Below, piece by piece: positions 8,425 through 17,411 of a stretch of 45,179 nucleotides of DNA. Below the pieces are notes generated by a model. It did not search any database. It was not told the DNA's origin and saw nothing but the letters and a program-made list of their open reading frames with translations. The stretch comes from Oscillospiraceae bacterium. Lineage in GTDB: Bacteria > Bacillota > Clostridia > Oscillospirales > Ruminococcaceae. The stretch lies in NCBI GenBank assembly GCA_017435045.1, contig JAFSFT010000050.1, forward strand, positions 1-45,179, written 5' to 3'. Numbering within the stretch: position 1 is the stretch's first letter; every line of letters begins with the position of its first letter. A program made the position numbers and the translations under genes.

Positions 8425-10386
8425 TTATTTCTGGTGCAGCCACACCATCATGTCGCTGTCGCCGCGGTTTGCCCATGCGTAGTAGGGCAGCATACGCAGG
8501 TTGTGGTTTTTGTATACGGCTTCGGCATCAAAGCTGTATAAGTCTGTGCTGTTTATATGCTCTGTTTTTGCCTTTATATCTATAAACGGAATTTTTCCGA
8601 GTACGCAGTTTTCAAGGGATACTGATGCGGTGTTTATATCTTCGGCACTTATGCGGTACCGGGACAGCGGCTGTGGGTTGTCAAGCTGTTCGGCACAGTA
8701 TACAAAAGGCCCTCTCTGCACGGCAATGCGGTTTGCATCGGCAATAACGCTGCTGCTTGCCTTTACCGCCATAACAGGAGTTTCAAAGGTGATATCCATA
8801 ACAGTGTTATTCCACTTGCCGCACAATACGGCATAGCCGTTTTCGGCTTTGTAAGGGATGGATTTTCCGTATGCGGAAATTTTAAAATTTCTGCTCCAGT
8901 ACGGAATGCGGATTTTTATTGTGCATTCGCCTGCACTGTCTGCCACAAGCTTTATTCTGTTGCTGTACGGAAAACTGGTGTGCTGTACAAGCTTTATACC
9001 GTCGCAGTCCACGCTGCTGTCTGCAAACAGGTTTATATAAACTGCCTTGTTTTCGCTGTCTGCGGTATAGATATACCGCTGTACCGAGCCTATTGCCCTT
9101 GCAAAATTTGGCGGACAGCAGGCACAGCTGTACCACTGGGGACGTATGCGTTTTACATGGCCGTGGTCGGGATTTTCGTCATTTATCCTGCCGTTTACCT
9201 CCAGCGGATTTACATAGAAAAAGTGTATGCCGTCAAGGGATGCCCCCGACAGTATGCCGTTATAGAGTGCACGCTCGATAACATCCATATATTCTGCCTT
9301 GGGTTCAATCATAAACATATCGTATGCGAAGAATGCAAGGGCTATGGAGGCACAGGTTTCGCAGTACATAATGTCGTTTGGAAGGTCGTAATCTCCCGTA
9401 AAGGCCTCGCCGTCTGTGGTGGAACCCACACCGCCTGTTATATACAGCTTTTTGTTTGCCACATTGTCCCATATTGCCCTGCAGGCATCAAGCATTTCCC
9501 TGTCGCTGTTGTGGTGCACAATCCTTGCCATTGCGGCGGCAAGATAAAGCATACGCACAGCGTGCCCCACAGCCTCGGTCATATTTTTCGGCTGGGTGTG
9601 TGCCACAAGATAGCTTTTTAAATCAGGCACCTTTATCATCTTTATGGGCAGGCCGTCCTTTTCGTTTTTTGCCATTTCTTCGGCATAAAACTCTGTGTTT
9701 TTGCCGCGGATATCAAGAAAGAATTCTGCAAGCCTAAGTGCCTTTGGATTTTTGGTTGTTTCGTATATCTTAAGCAGGCCAAGCTCAATTTCGGGATGTC
9801 CGTCAGAGCCCTGAATTTTGTCATCATCACAGCCGAAAACGCTGTCGATATGGTCAATTACTTTCTCTGCAATCTGCAAAGCAGCGGTGTTTGCCGTTGC
9901 CTCGTAGTATGCGGCGGCGGCCTCAAGCAGATGCCCCATACAGTACAGCTCGTGGCCGGAATAGAGCATACGGTATTTAAGCCGCGGTTCCTTTACCTGA
10001 AAATAGGTGTCGATATATCCGTCGCCGGTCTGTGCGGCGGCAATAAGCTGCACCACGCTGTCGGCAACTGACTGCAGCTCCTTATCGGGGTTTATGTGCA
10101 GGCTGTAAGCCACTGCCTCCAGCCATTTGTACACGTCGCTGTCCTGAAAAATCATGCCGTAGTGCCCGCCTGACGATATGCCTGCGGCAACACGGAAATT
10201 TTCCAGTGCATTGCTTTTCTGATTTTCAAAAAAATCCTTTTTGTTTTCGTTTTCTATGGTTACATGGGGCGAATTGTTGAGAACACCGTACTGATAGGGA
10301 ATGGTGTTCTGTTTTATTGTCTTGATGTAGAAGGACCAGAATTCGTCGGTCAGCTTTGTTTTTTCAAGGGGAATCTGATGCAGCAT
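8425..10386 (-). CDS. GH127 family glycoside hydrolase (beta-L-arabinofuranosidase-like)
   Basis: The 653-residue protein is a GH127 enzyme, a family that removes beta-L-arabinofuranose from plant hydroxyproline-rich glycans. The zinc/cysteine catalytic site is visible: Glu327 (DGEAFTGDYDLPND) as likely acid/base, Glu343 and Cys345 (YCETCAS), and Cys423-Cys424 (SCACCPPNF). The spacing matches what I recall for the characterised enzyme HypBA1 (Glu322, Glu338, Cys340, Cys417, Cys418). The N-terminal alpha-toroid is followed by a beta-sandwich with IRIPYWSRNF. There is no signal peptide, so it acts in the cytoplasm on imported oligosaccharides. The start ATG (10386-10384) has GGAGG just upstream. 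It is downstream of the aldolase gene but separated from it by a terminator. A possible extended -10 (TGCTATTAT) lies about 50 nt upstream. Confidence 0.9.
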   Translation of the reverse strand: MLHQIPLEKTKLTDEFWSFYIKTIKQNTIPYQYGVLNNSPHVTIENENKKDFFENQKSNALENFRVAAGISSGGHYGMIFQDSDVYKWLEAVAYSLHINPDKELQSVADSVVQLIAAAQTGDGYIDTYFQVKEPRLKYRMLYSGHELYCMGHLLEAAAAYYEATANTAALQIAEKVIDHIDSVFGCDDDKIQGSDGHPEIELGLLKIYETTKNPKALRLAEFFLDIRGKNTEFYAEEMAKNEKDGLPIKMIKVPDLKSYLVAHTQPKNMTEAVGHAVRMLYLAAAMARIVHHNSDREMLDACRAIWDNVANKKLYITGGVGSTTDGEAFTGDYDLPNDIMYCETCASIALAFFAYDMFMIEPKAEYMDVIERALYNGILSGASLDGIHFFYVNPLEVNGRINDENPDHGHVKRIRPQWYSCACCPPNFARAIGSVQRYIYTADSENKAVYINLFADSSVDCDGIKLVQHTSFPYSNRIKLVADSAGECTIKIRIPYWSRNFKISAYGKSIPYKAENGYAVLCGKWNNTVMDITFETPVMAVKASSSVIADANRIAVQRGPFVYCAEQLDNPQPLSRYRISAEDINTASVSLENCVLGKIPFIDIKAKTEHINSTDLYSFDAEAVYKNHNLRMLPYYAWANRGDSDMMVWLHQK

Positions 10387-10474
10387 ATAAACCTCCATAT
10401 CTGTATGACGGAATATGTTATAACCTAATAATAGCACAACTGCATAAAAGTATAAACAAAAAAGTATGGCTGTA

Positions 10475-10515
10475 AAAAATAAATGCCGCCGCAGACAGTT
10501 TTGTGTCTGCGGCGG
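10475..10515 (-). terminator. Terminator of the threonine aldolase gene
   Basis: A 12-bp GC-rich stem pairs CCGCCGCAGACA (10486-10497) with TGTCTGCGGCGG (10504-10515). On the minus strand it is followed by CATTTATTTTTTAC. It lies 16 nt after the aldolase stop. Confidence 0.9.
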
Positions 10516-10531
10516 TGTGGTCTTTTTAAAA

Positions 10532-11563
10532 TTACAGTGCTGCAATATCCTTGAGCAGTTCGTCAACATTTTCCTGTTTTGTTGCCCAGCTTGTGCAGAA
10601 GCGTACTGCTGTGTGGTCAGGGCCCACATCTTCCCAGTAGCTGTATGCATATTTTTCGCCCAGTTTTGCAAGCATATCGTTTGGAATAATAGGGAACTGC
10701 TGGTTTGTTGGGGAATCGTAAAGGAACTTGATGCCCTTTGCTGCAAATGCATCTCTTATCTGCATTGCCTTGTCGATAGCACCTTTGGAAATTTCGTAAT
10801 AGAGGCCGTCTTCAAACAGTGTTTCAAACTGAATGCCAAGCAGTCTGCCTTTTGCAAGCATAGCACCGCGCTGCTTGATGTGGTAACGGAATTCAAAGTC
10901 GCCGCCGCCGTTTGTAAATACAACAGCTTCGCCAAACAGTGCACCAACCTTTGTGCCGCCGATGTAGAATACGTCGCAGTATTCTGCAAGGTCTTTCATT
11001 GTAATTGTGCTGTCGTATGCTGCCATGCCGTAGCCAAGGCGTGCACCGTCAAGGAACAGAGGCAGGTTGTATTTACGGCAGGTTGCACTGATTTCTGCCA
11101 GTTCGTCCTTTGTATAAGTTGTGCCGTTTTCTGTTGGGTGGCTGATGTATACTGCACCCGGCTGTGTGATGTGTTCACGGTTGCCCTGTGCATAGTGCCA
11201 GTCAACAGCTTTTGCAATCTGTTCTGCTTTGATTTTGCCGTCAGGGCTTGGAAGTGTCATAACCTTGTGGCCTGTTGCTTCAATAGCGCCTGTTTCGTGG
11301 CCTTCAACGTGACCTGTGTTTGCACAGAGAACACCCTGATATGGTTTAAGCAGGGAAGCCAGCACGATAAGGTTTGTCTGTGTGCCGCCAACGATAAAGT
11401 GCACGTTAACATCCTTGCCGCATTCCTTTTTGATAATTTCTCTTGCTCTGTCGCAGTGTGGGTCAAGGCCGTAGCCCGGTGTCTGCTCCATGTTTGTTTC
11501 CATCATTCTTTCAAGAATTCTTGGATGTGCGCCTTCAGCGTAGTCGCATTCAAATCTGATCAT
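10532..11563 (-). CDS. ltaE: Low-specificity L-threonine aldolase (beta-eliminating lyase family)
   Basis: This 343-residue PLP enzyme of fold type I splits L-threonine or allo-threonine into glycine and acetaldehyde. Visible features are GGTQTN (59-64) near the cofactor, FLDGARLGYGM with Asp172 that pairs with the pyridine nitrogen, and FYIGGTKVGALFGEAVV with Lys205 as the Schiff-base lysine. The length fits the family. The start ATG is preceded by AGGAGAAAAGTT. It is transcribed alone from a promoter at about 11616-11624, divergent from the topoisomerase gene. The substrate stereochemistry cannot be told from sequence. Confidence 0.88.
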   Translation of the reverse strand: MIRFECDYAEGAHPRILERMMETNMEQTPGYGLDPHCDRAREIIKKECGKDVNVHFIVGGTQTNLIVLASLLKPYQGVLCANTGHVEGHETGAIEATGHKVMTLPSPDGKIKAEQIAKAVDWHYAQGNREHITQPGAVYISHPTENGTTYTKDELAEISATCRKYNLPLFLDGARLGYGMAAYDSTITMKDLAEYCDVFYIGGTKVGALFGEAVVFTNGGGDFEFRYHIKQRGAMLAKGRLLGIQFETLFEDGLYYEISKGAIDKAMQIRDAFAAKGIKFLYDSPTNQQFPIIPNDMLAKLGEKYAYSYWEDVGPDHTAVRFCTSWATKQENVDELLKDIAAL

Positions 11564-11615
11564 AACTTTTCTCCTGTATATATAAATTTATTTTTGGTAC
11601 ATTTCGCACAAATAC

Positions 11616-11624
11616 ATTGTATCA
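11616..11624 (-). promoter_or_regulatory. Extended -10 promoter of the threonine aldolase gene
   Basis: On the minus strand TGATACAAT forms an extended -10 (TG-n-TACAAT) about 53 nt upstream of the start codon. The -35 region (TATAAC) is a poor match, as is common for extended -10 promoters. Confidence 0.5.
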
Positions 11625-11730
11625 CATTTAATGGCTCAGTTATATATTAAAAAGTAATAAATTTTCATAGTGATAATTTATATAAATAACAAAATGCACC
11701 AATATTAAATTCCAAAACAACACCCATTTA

Positions 11731-11739
11731 TGGTACAAT
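11731..11739 (+). promoter_or_regulatory. Extended -10 promoter of the topoisomerase gene
   Basis: TGGTACAAT (TG-n-TACAAT) lies 37 nt upstream of the start codon, with no good -35. The leader would be about 30 nt. It is divergent from the aldolase promoter. Confidence 0.5.
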
Positions 11740-11775
11740 GTTAAATATTAAAGTATATTGAAAGGGGCACAGAGG

Positions 11776-14025
11776 ATGAAGCTGATACTTGCGGAAAAGC
11801 CGGAGCTTGGCAAGGCCATAGCAGCGGCAATATGCGACAGGCCTGTCTTTAACAGGGACGGCAGCATAAACTGCGGCGAATACACCGTTATCTCCGCATT
11901 CGGCCACCTTTTCAAGCTTAAACAGCCCGAAGAATACGATATAAAATACAAAAAGTGGTCAAAGGAAACTTTGCCCATATTCTTTGAAAACTGGCAGACG
12001 GTGCCCGACCACAGCAAAATAGGCAGGGTAAATGTAATAGGCAGCCTGCTTAAGCAGGCAGAGGTTGTGGTGCACGCAGGAGACCCTGACGACGAAGGGC
12101 AGCTGCTGATAGACGAGATACTGGAATACTTTGACTATAAAGGGCAGGTGCTGCGTCTTTCCACCAACGACAACAACCCCGAATATATCCGCAAGCAGTT
12201 CGGCAAAATGGAAAGTAACGAAAAACATCTGCCAAACGGCTACTCTGCCCGTGCAAGAAGTGTGGCGGATTTTATCGTGGGCATAAACTATTCCCGCTTT
12301 TTCACCCTTTCCAACCGCACAAGGGACCTTATGAACGTGGGCCGTGTGCAGACACCTACACTGGGGCTTGTGGTGGCAAGGGATATGCTTATAGAAAACC
12401 ACACAAAGGTGTGCTATTACGAGCTTTTTGTGGACCTGGACGGAGATTTGCAGGGTGTGCGTGCAAAGTTTTACCCCAATCCCGACAGCCCCATACTTGA
12501 CGAAAACGGCAAGGTGCTGGACCGCACAATGCTGGAAAGAACCTTTAACTATCTTAAAAAAACACCGCTGGAAGTAAAGGTGGAAAAATCCAAGGCAAAG
12601 GAAAAACCGCCGCTGCCTTTCAATCAGGTGGAACTGCAGACCTACTGCGGCAATAAATTTGGCTATTCCCTTGAAGAAACATCCAAAGCAGCACAGGACC
12701 TGCGAGAAATTTACAAGGCAATAACCTACAACCGCTCCAGCAGCCGATATCTCAACGAGGAGCATTACGAGGACGCACCACGCGTTGTAAGTGCGGTGCT
12801 GGGCATAACGGGCTTTGACCTGCCCGAGCTGGATTTGGGCATAAAATCCGCCTGCTTCCGCAAGGTTAAGGAGCCGCACCACGCCATTATCCCAACGGGC
12901 ACAAAGGTGGACCTGAACAAGCTGACCGAGGTGCAGAAAAACGTGTACCTTGCCATCTGTCAGTACTATCTGGCACAGTTTCTGCCCGAGGCGGTGGATT
13001 TAAAGACCACGCTGACCGCACAGCTTAAAAACAACAACAGCGTAAAGGCACAGAGCCTTTTGTGCGAAAGTCAGGGCTTCCGCAGATATTTCAAGGAAAA
13101 AAATACCGAGGAAACCGCCCTTGATAAAGTGCCTGCAGGAGAATATACTGTTAATGTGGCAGACGGCGAGATAAAGGAAATTGAGACCAAGCCGCCAAAA
13201 AGATACACCGAAATTACCCTCAACAAGGATATGACCTCGGTGGCAAAGTATGTAAAAGACCCCGAAATCCGCGAACTGCTGCTGCGTAAAGACAAGGACA
13301 GCGACAAGGACAAGGGCTCAATAGGTACCGAAAGTACCCGTACAGCCATTATCACCAACCTTATAGCCCGCGGCTATATCGAGAAAAAGGGCAAAAACCT
13401 TATATCCACCCAAAAGGGCAGGGAACTGTACGGCTGTCTGCCTGACGAAATAAAAAAGCCTGATATGACCGCAAAATGGTGGGCAATACAGGAAAAGATA
13501 AAGGAAAACGAGGCCACACCGCAGGATTTGTACAACGATGTGCTGGAAACGGTTAACAAGATTATCAGCCAGCGGTATTCCTTTGCAATAGGCAAGGGCA
13601 GGTTTGACAGCCCGCTGCCTTATGCCGATGCAATTGTGGGCATCTGCCCCCGCTGCGGCGGCGAGGTTATCGAAAAGGACAAAAGCTTTGGCTGTGTAAA
13701 CTGGCCCCAGCCCCACAACTGCAAGTTCACCATATGGAAAGAGCCCATTCAGCTTAAAAACTATGGTGTTGCAATAGATACCCGGACAGCAAAAACATTG
13801 CTTGGCGGAAAAATTGCACAGGTGACAGCACAGGACAAAGCACTGTATATAAAACTGGACGACAGTGCAAAAAGCGAGTACGGCCCGCGTTTTGTGTTTG
13901 AAACTGCGGAAAGCTTTGCGGCACAGAATGAAAACGGTGCAAAGTTATCCGCAAAGAAAAAGAGCACAAAGAAAAAAGAAATAAGGGAAGAAATTCCTGA
14001 AGATAACGGACAGATATGTCTGTAA
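11776..14025 (+). CDS. topB: DNA topoisomerase III (type IA)
   Basis: This 749-residue type IA topoisomerase relaxes or decatenates DNA through a 5'-phosphotyrosine intermediate. The TOPRIM domain starts MKLILAEKPELGKAIA and carries the metal-binding HAGDPDDEG (Asp103, Asp105, Asp106, Glu107). NVGRVQTPTLGLVV (187-200) is the conserved core motif. The active tyrosine is Tyr318 in ITYNRSSSRYL, where most relatives have a PRTDSRY-like sequence. The C-terminal part has a CxxC...C...C zinc ribbon (ICPRCGGEV, then FGCVNW and HNC) and a Lys-rich region (KKKSTKKKE). I chose ATG 11776 with AAAGGGG 8 nt upstream. Its last codons and stop fall in the first copy of a 37-nt tandem repeat. Confidence 0.92.
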   Translation: MKLILAEKPELGKAIAAAICDRPVFNRDGSINCGEYTVISAFGHLFKLKQPEEYDIKYKKWSKETLPIFFENWQTVPDHSKIGRVNVIGSLLKQAEVVVHAGDPDDEGQLLIDEILEYFDYKGQVLRLSTNDNNPEYIRKQFGKMESNEKHLPNGYSARARSVADFIVGINYSRFFTLSNRTRDLMNVGRVQTPTLGLVVARDMLIENHTKVCYYELFVDLDGDLQGVRAKFYPNPDSPILDENGKVLDRTMLERTFNYLKKTPLEVKVEKSKAKEKPPLPFNQVELQTYCGNKFGYSLEETSKAAQDLREIYKAITYNRSSSRYLNEEHYEDAPRVVSAVLGITGFDLPELDLGIKSACFRKVKEPHHAIIPTGTKVDLNKLTEVQKNVYLAICQYYLAQFLPEAVDLKTTLTAQLKNNNSVKAQSLLCESQGFRRYFKEKNTEETALDKVPAGEYTVNVADGEIKEIETKPPKRYTEITLNKDMTSVAKYVKDPEIRELLLRKDKDSDKDKGSIGTESTRTAIITNLIARGYIEKKGKNLISTQKGRELYGCLPDEIKKPDMTAKWWAIQEKIKENEATPQDLYNDVLETVNKIISQRYSFAIGKGRFDSPLPYADAIVGICPRCGGEVIEKDKSFGCVNWPQPHNCKFTIWKEPIQLKNYGVAIDTRTAKTLLGGKIAQVTAQDKALYIKLDDSAKSEYGPRFVFETAESFAAQNENGAKLSAKKKSTKKKEIREEIPEDNGQICL

Positions 14026-14142
14026 AACAAATCTGCAGGACAGCGGATAGGGCTGTATACAAAACAAATTTATAAGACAGCGGATAAGGCTGTCTGTAAG
14101 ATAAATTCCGCAGACAGAGGGCAAAGCTGTCTGTAAAATAAA
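14016..14142 (+). repeat. 37-nt tandem repeat overlapping the end of topB
   Basis: Copies lie at 14016-14052, 14053-14089, 14090-14126 and a partial copy at 14127-14142. The shared layout is CTGTCTGTAA, an AT-rich middle, then GACAGCGGATAAGG. The first copy contains the last codons and TAA of topB; the array ends 17 nt before the malQ start and leaves room only for the malQ ribosome binding site. No terminator hairpin is evident in between, so topB and malQ may be cotranscribed through the array. Confidence 0.88.
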
Positions 14143-14159
14143 CCTTAAGGAGATTTACT

Positions 14160-15647
14160 ATGGTTTTTGAAAAGAGAAAAGCAGGCGTTCTGCTGCCTGT
14201 ATTCAGTCTGCCGTCCAAATACGGCATCGGTACATTCGGCAAGGAGGCCTATAACTTTATTGATAAATTAAAGGCAGGCAGGCACAGCTACTGGCAGGTG
14301 CTGCCACACGGCCCTACAGGCTTTGGCGACAGCCCTTATATGGCATACTCCACCTTTGCAGGCAATGCATATTTTATCGACCTTGATATGCTGGTGGAGG
14401 ACGGCTACCTCACAGAGGAAGACTGCACATCCGTTTTCTGGGGCAGCGACCCTGCACACGTTGACTACGATGCAGTGTCCAAAGGCAGAAAAAAACTGCT
14501 TAAGCTTGCATACACAAACGGCAAGGCTGTGTTTAAAACAAAGGCATACGAAACCTTTGAGGAAAACAATGCACACTGGCTGGGCGACTATGCACTTTAT
14601 ATGGCACTTAGAGATGAAAACAACGCCCCGTGGACACAGTGGAAATCCGGCGAAAAACTCCGCGAGGAAGCTGCAATGGAAGCCGCAAGAGAACGCCTTG
14701 CCGAAGAAATCGGCTACTACTGCTTTGTACAGTTTATCTTCTTTAAGCAGTGGGCGGCACTTAAAAAGTACGCAAACAAAAACGGTGTTCAGCTCATAGG
14801 CGACATTCCAATCTATCTTGGTCTTGACAGTGCAGACGTATGGGCAAACAAGCACCTGTTTGACCTTAAAAAGGATGGTCAGCCAAAAGAGGTTGCAGGC
14901 TGTCCGCCTGATGCATTCTCCAAAACAGGTCAGCTCTGGGGCAACCCTCTCTATCTGTGGAAAGCACACAAGGAGGAAGGCTTTAAATGGTGGATAAGCC
15001 GTGTAAAAGCACTGTTCCAGATGTACGACGTTGTGCGTATCGACCATTTCCGCGGCTTTGAAAAGTTTTACTCCATTCCTGCAAAGGACAAAACTGCCGA
15101 AAACGGCAAGTGGAAAAAAGGCCCGGGCATCGACCTGTTCAATGCCATCAAGGCAGAGCTTGGGGATGTTAAAATTATTGCAGAGGACCTTGGCCACATT
15201 ACAGCAGGCGTACGCAAGCTGCTTGACGAAACAGGCTACCCTGGCATGAAGATTATGCAGTTTGCCTTTACAAAGGGTGTGGAAAGCGAATATCTGCTGC
15301 ACAACCACATCAAAAACTGCGTGGTTTACACAGGCACCCACGACAACCAGACTGCAAAGGGCTGGTACGACTCCCTTACTTGGGAAGAACAGAACTACTC
15401 CGGACAGTATATGATGTTCTACACAGAAAAATGGGAGAAAAACCGTTTTATCCGTCACACACTTTCTTCCCCTGCAAACCTTGTTATGGTTTCTCTGCAG
15501 GACTATCTTGAACTGGGCGACGAAGCAAGAATCAATACCCCGGGCACAGCAGCGGGCAACTGGCAGTGGAGACTTAAACCCGAACAGTTTGACGACGAAA
15601 CCTGCCGTTACATGGCTTATGTTGCACAGCTTTACTACAGAGTTTAA
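14160..15647 (+). CDS. malQ: 4-alpha-glucanotransferase (amylomaltase, GH77)
   Basis: This 495-residue enzyme transfers alpha-1,4-glucan segments between maltodextrins and acts in glycogen and maltodextrin metabolism in the cytoplasm. The GH77 landmarks are LLPVFSLPSKYGIGTFG near the N-terminus, VVRIDHFRGF with nucleophile Asp295, IIAEDLGHIT with acid/base Glu342, and TGTHDNQTAKGW with Asp395. The spacing fits that of Thermus amylomaltase. The length is typical of the short bacterial form. AAGGAG lies 8 nt before the ATG. No promoter is obvious in the repeat array upstream; a strong terminator follows. Confidence 0.96.
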   Translation: MVFEKRKAGVLLPVFSLPSKYGIGTFGKEAYNFIDKLKAGRHSYWQVLPHGPTGFGDSPYMAYSTFAGNAYFIDLDMLVEDGYLTEEDCTSVFWGSDPAHVDYDAVSKGRKKLLKLAYTNGKAVFKTKAYETFEENNAHWLGDYALYMALRDENNAPWTQWKSGEKLREEAAMEAARERLAEEIGYYCFVQFIFFKQWAALKKYANKNGVQLIGDIPIYLGLDSADVWANKHLFDLKKDGQPKEVAGCPPDAFSKTGQLWGNPLYLWKAHKEEGFKWWISRVKALFQMYDVVRIDHFRGFEKFYSIPAKDKTAENGKWKKGPGIDLFNAIKAELGDVKIIAEDLGHITAGVRKLLDETGYPGMKIMQFAFTKGVESEYLLHNHIKNCVVYTGTHDNQTAKGWYDSLTWEEQNYSGQYMMFYTEKWEKNRFIRHTLSSPANLVMVSLQDYLELGDEARINTPGTAAGNWQWRLKPEQFDDETCRYMAYVAQLYYRV

Positions 15648-15660
15648 CATTGCATAGATA

Positions 15661-15699
15661 AAAGAGATAATCTGTTTTTTGCGGATTATCTCTTTTTCT
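15661..15699 (+). terminator. malQ terminator
   Basis: AAGAGATAATC pairs with GATTATCTCTT (11 bp) and is followed by TTTCTTT. It lies 14 nt after the stop codon. Confidence 0.9.
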
Positions 15700-15728
15700 T
15701 TGCAGTATACGGGAATATATAGTATAAT
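15700..15728 (+). promoter_or_regulatory. Promoter of the DUF1835-like gene
   Basis: TTGCAG (15700-15705), a 17-nt spacer and a perfect TATAAT (15723-15728) form the promoter. It begins right after the malQ terminator. Confidence 0.68.
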
Positions 15729-15769
15729 ATTGTCAAAGAATATTCTCTTGTATATAAAGGAGAAAAAGT

Positions 15770-16729
15770 ATGATAGAAATTTTATTCAGCGAAAGTGCGG
15801 CAGGCAGCCTTAAATCTGCACAGCACTATGGCAGCGGCAGCTTTAAAGGTATGGGTATAAGCGTAATCCTTTCGCAAAAAAGCGGCAGTGAAACTTCAGC
15901 GGAAGAAATAGAAACAATAAAAAGAAATGCCGAAGAAAAGAAACGCACAGAATGGGAAAAAGCGGTGCCTCTGGGCGGCAACCCCGACGATGTTTACTGC
16001 TTTGACCTTGCGTGGGATATGGGCGATATAACCGAAAACGGCATAGGACAAAAACGCCTTGATGTGCTTAAAGCACTGTACAGCATCTACGATGATGACA
16101 CACAGAAAGCTGCGAAAATGCAGTACGACCAGGCTGTGGCGGATTTTGCACAGGTTACAGAGCGTGCACAGTGCGGCGAGGATGTGCGTATATGGTACAG
16201 CGACTCTCCGTCCGAACGCTGCGGTCTTCTGTGGTTTATGGCACAGCTTAGGAATATTGCAGACTACAAGGGCAGGGTGTACACCGTAAAGCTGCCCAAG
16301 TATATGTTTGACGAGGAGAAAAACGTTATAACGGAGTATCTTGGCTGGGGCGAGGTTGCCCCCTCAGAATGGCACAGGTTTTTAGGCTTTGCACAGGACA
16401 AGACAAAGGAATACTGGGGCTACGCACAGCAGTGGTGGAATTTAAAGGTGGAAAATTCTCCTCTGCGCGCGGTGCTTAACGGCAGGGTACGCAGTGTGTC
16501 GGAGGATATATACGACAAATATATATGGGACGAAATTGACCTTGCCGACGAGGAGTTTATTCAGGCAATGGTAATAGGCAATGTGCTGGGCAGACATCAG
16601 CTTGGTATAGGCGATGCCTTTGTTGCACTGCGTATGGAAAAGATTATCGAAAGCGAAATTCTGCAGGTTGTGCCGAAAACCAGCCGCGGCCCTGCAATGT
16701 ACCACCGCAAGCTTAAAAAGAACTATTGA
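15770..16729 (+). CDS. DUF1835/DUF3658-type protein of unknown function
   Basis: This is a 319-residue soluble protein. MIEILFSESAAGSLKSA at the N-terminus, the central DVRIWYSDSPSERCGLLWF and the C-terminal basic helix RKLKKNY resemble Firmicute proteins annotated with paired DUF1835 and DUF3658 domains. Their biochemical role is not established. A short Lys/Glu-rich helix (EEIETIKRNAEEKKRTEWEK, about residues 44-63) separates the first beta-strand from the rest. A good ribosome binding site (AAAGGAG) precedes the ATG. It has its own promoter and is followed after 31 nt by a membrane protein gene, with which it probably forms an operon. Confidence 0.7.
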   Translation: MIEILFSESAAGSLKSAQHYGSGSFKGMGISVILSQKSGSETSAEEIETIKRNAEEKKRTEWEKAVPLGGNPDDVYCFDLAWDMGDITENGIGQKRLDVLKALYSIYDDDTQKAAKMQYDQAVADFAQVTERAQCGEDVRIWYSDSPSERCGLLWFMAQLRNIADYKGRVYTVKLPKYMFDEEKNVITEYLGWGEVAPSEWHRFLGFAQDKTKEYWGYAQQWWNLKVENSPLRAVLNGRVRSVSEDIYDKYIWDEIDLADEEFIQAMVIGNVLGRHQLGIGDAFVALRMEKIIESEILQVVPKTSRGPAMYHRKLKKNY

Positions 16730-16760
16730 TTTTGAGGATGTATAAAAAGGAGGAAATGCT

Positions 16761-17285
16761 GTGGAATACAATATGATTACTGTTTTTAACGGAATAATTG
16801 TGGCGGCTTTGCTTATACCGTCCATCGTTATGGCCATTAAGTTCAAAAAGTTTAAGAACAGATGCACCAATACAGCTATGAACATCTGCGAGTGGCTGGG
16901 CAGGCTTGGCACAATGCTGTTTATGATACTGCCCTTTGGTGTGGGAGAATTCGGCTTCGGCCATGTAAACGAATTTCTTATCTACCTGTTTGCCAACATA
17001 ACCCTGCTGCTTGTGTATATACTGGTATGGCTTTCCTTTATGAAAAAGCAGACCTATATCAAGGCAATGATTATGGCGGTTGTGCCTGCGGCAATATTCC
17101 TTGTGTGCGGCATAACATTAAGACATTTTATCCTTATCTTCTGTGCGGTATTTTTCTTTATCGGCCACATTTATGTGACCACCTCCAACTACAGAACAGA
17201 CAGAAAGGAAAAGAAAGCGGCAGAACAGCTTGCGGCAGAGCAGGCGGCAGCACAGGAAAAAGCTGCAGAAGAAGCTGCAGAATAA
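16761..17285 (+). CDS. Membrane protein with Ala/Glu-rich cytoplasmic tail, unknown function
   Basis: This 174-residue protein has about four to five membrane helices (near residues 8-25, 50-65, 70-92, 98-118 and 120-137). A C-terminal tail rich in Ala, Glu and Lys (about 145-174) is likely a helix in the cytoplasm. The start is GTG 16761, preceded by AAAGGAGG. The nearby ATG at 16756 is in another frame and stops at once. It lies 31 nt behind the DUF1835-like gene and ends 20 nt before a strong terminator. I recognise no family motif. Confidence 0.7.
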   Translation: MEYNMITVFNGIIVAALLIPSIVMAIKFKKFKNRCTNTAMNICEWLGRLGTMLFMILPFGVGEFGFGHVNEFLIYLFANITLLLVYILVWLSFMKKQTYIKAMIMAVVPAAIFLVCGITLRHFILIFCAVFFFIGHIYVTTSNYRTDRKEKKAAEQLAAEQAAAQEKAAEEAAE

Positions 17286-17305
17286 TAACAGAATACACAG
17301 ATATA

Positions 17306-17341
17306 AAAACAGCGGTTATCAAAACGATAACCGCTGTTTTT
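17306..17341 (+). terminator. Terminator after the membrane protein gene
   Basis: AAAACAGCGGTTATC pairs perfectly with GATAACCGCTGTTTT around AAAAC, followed by T. The A-rich arm would also give it activity on the minus strand. Confidence 0.92.
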
Positions 17342-17345
17342 GTGC

Positions 17346-17409
17346 TTCTGTACAGTGTATATTCTGCAGATTGTTCTGCAATATGTTCTGTAAAGTGTTC
17401 TGCAGGTTG
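17346..17409 (+). repeat. 12-nt tandem repeat, four contiguous copies plus one displaced
   Basis: Copies of TTCTGCAnnnTG lie at 17362-17373, 17374-17385, 17386-17397 and 17398-17409. A further copy, TTCTGTACAGTG at 17346-17357, is offset by 4 nt. The array lies between two convergent genes, just past the terminator. No ribosome binding site or start suggests translation. Confidence 0.8.
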
Positions 17410-17411
17410 CT

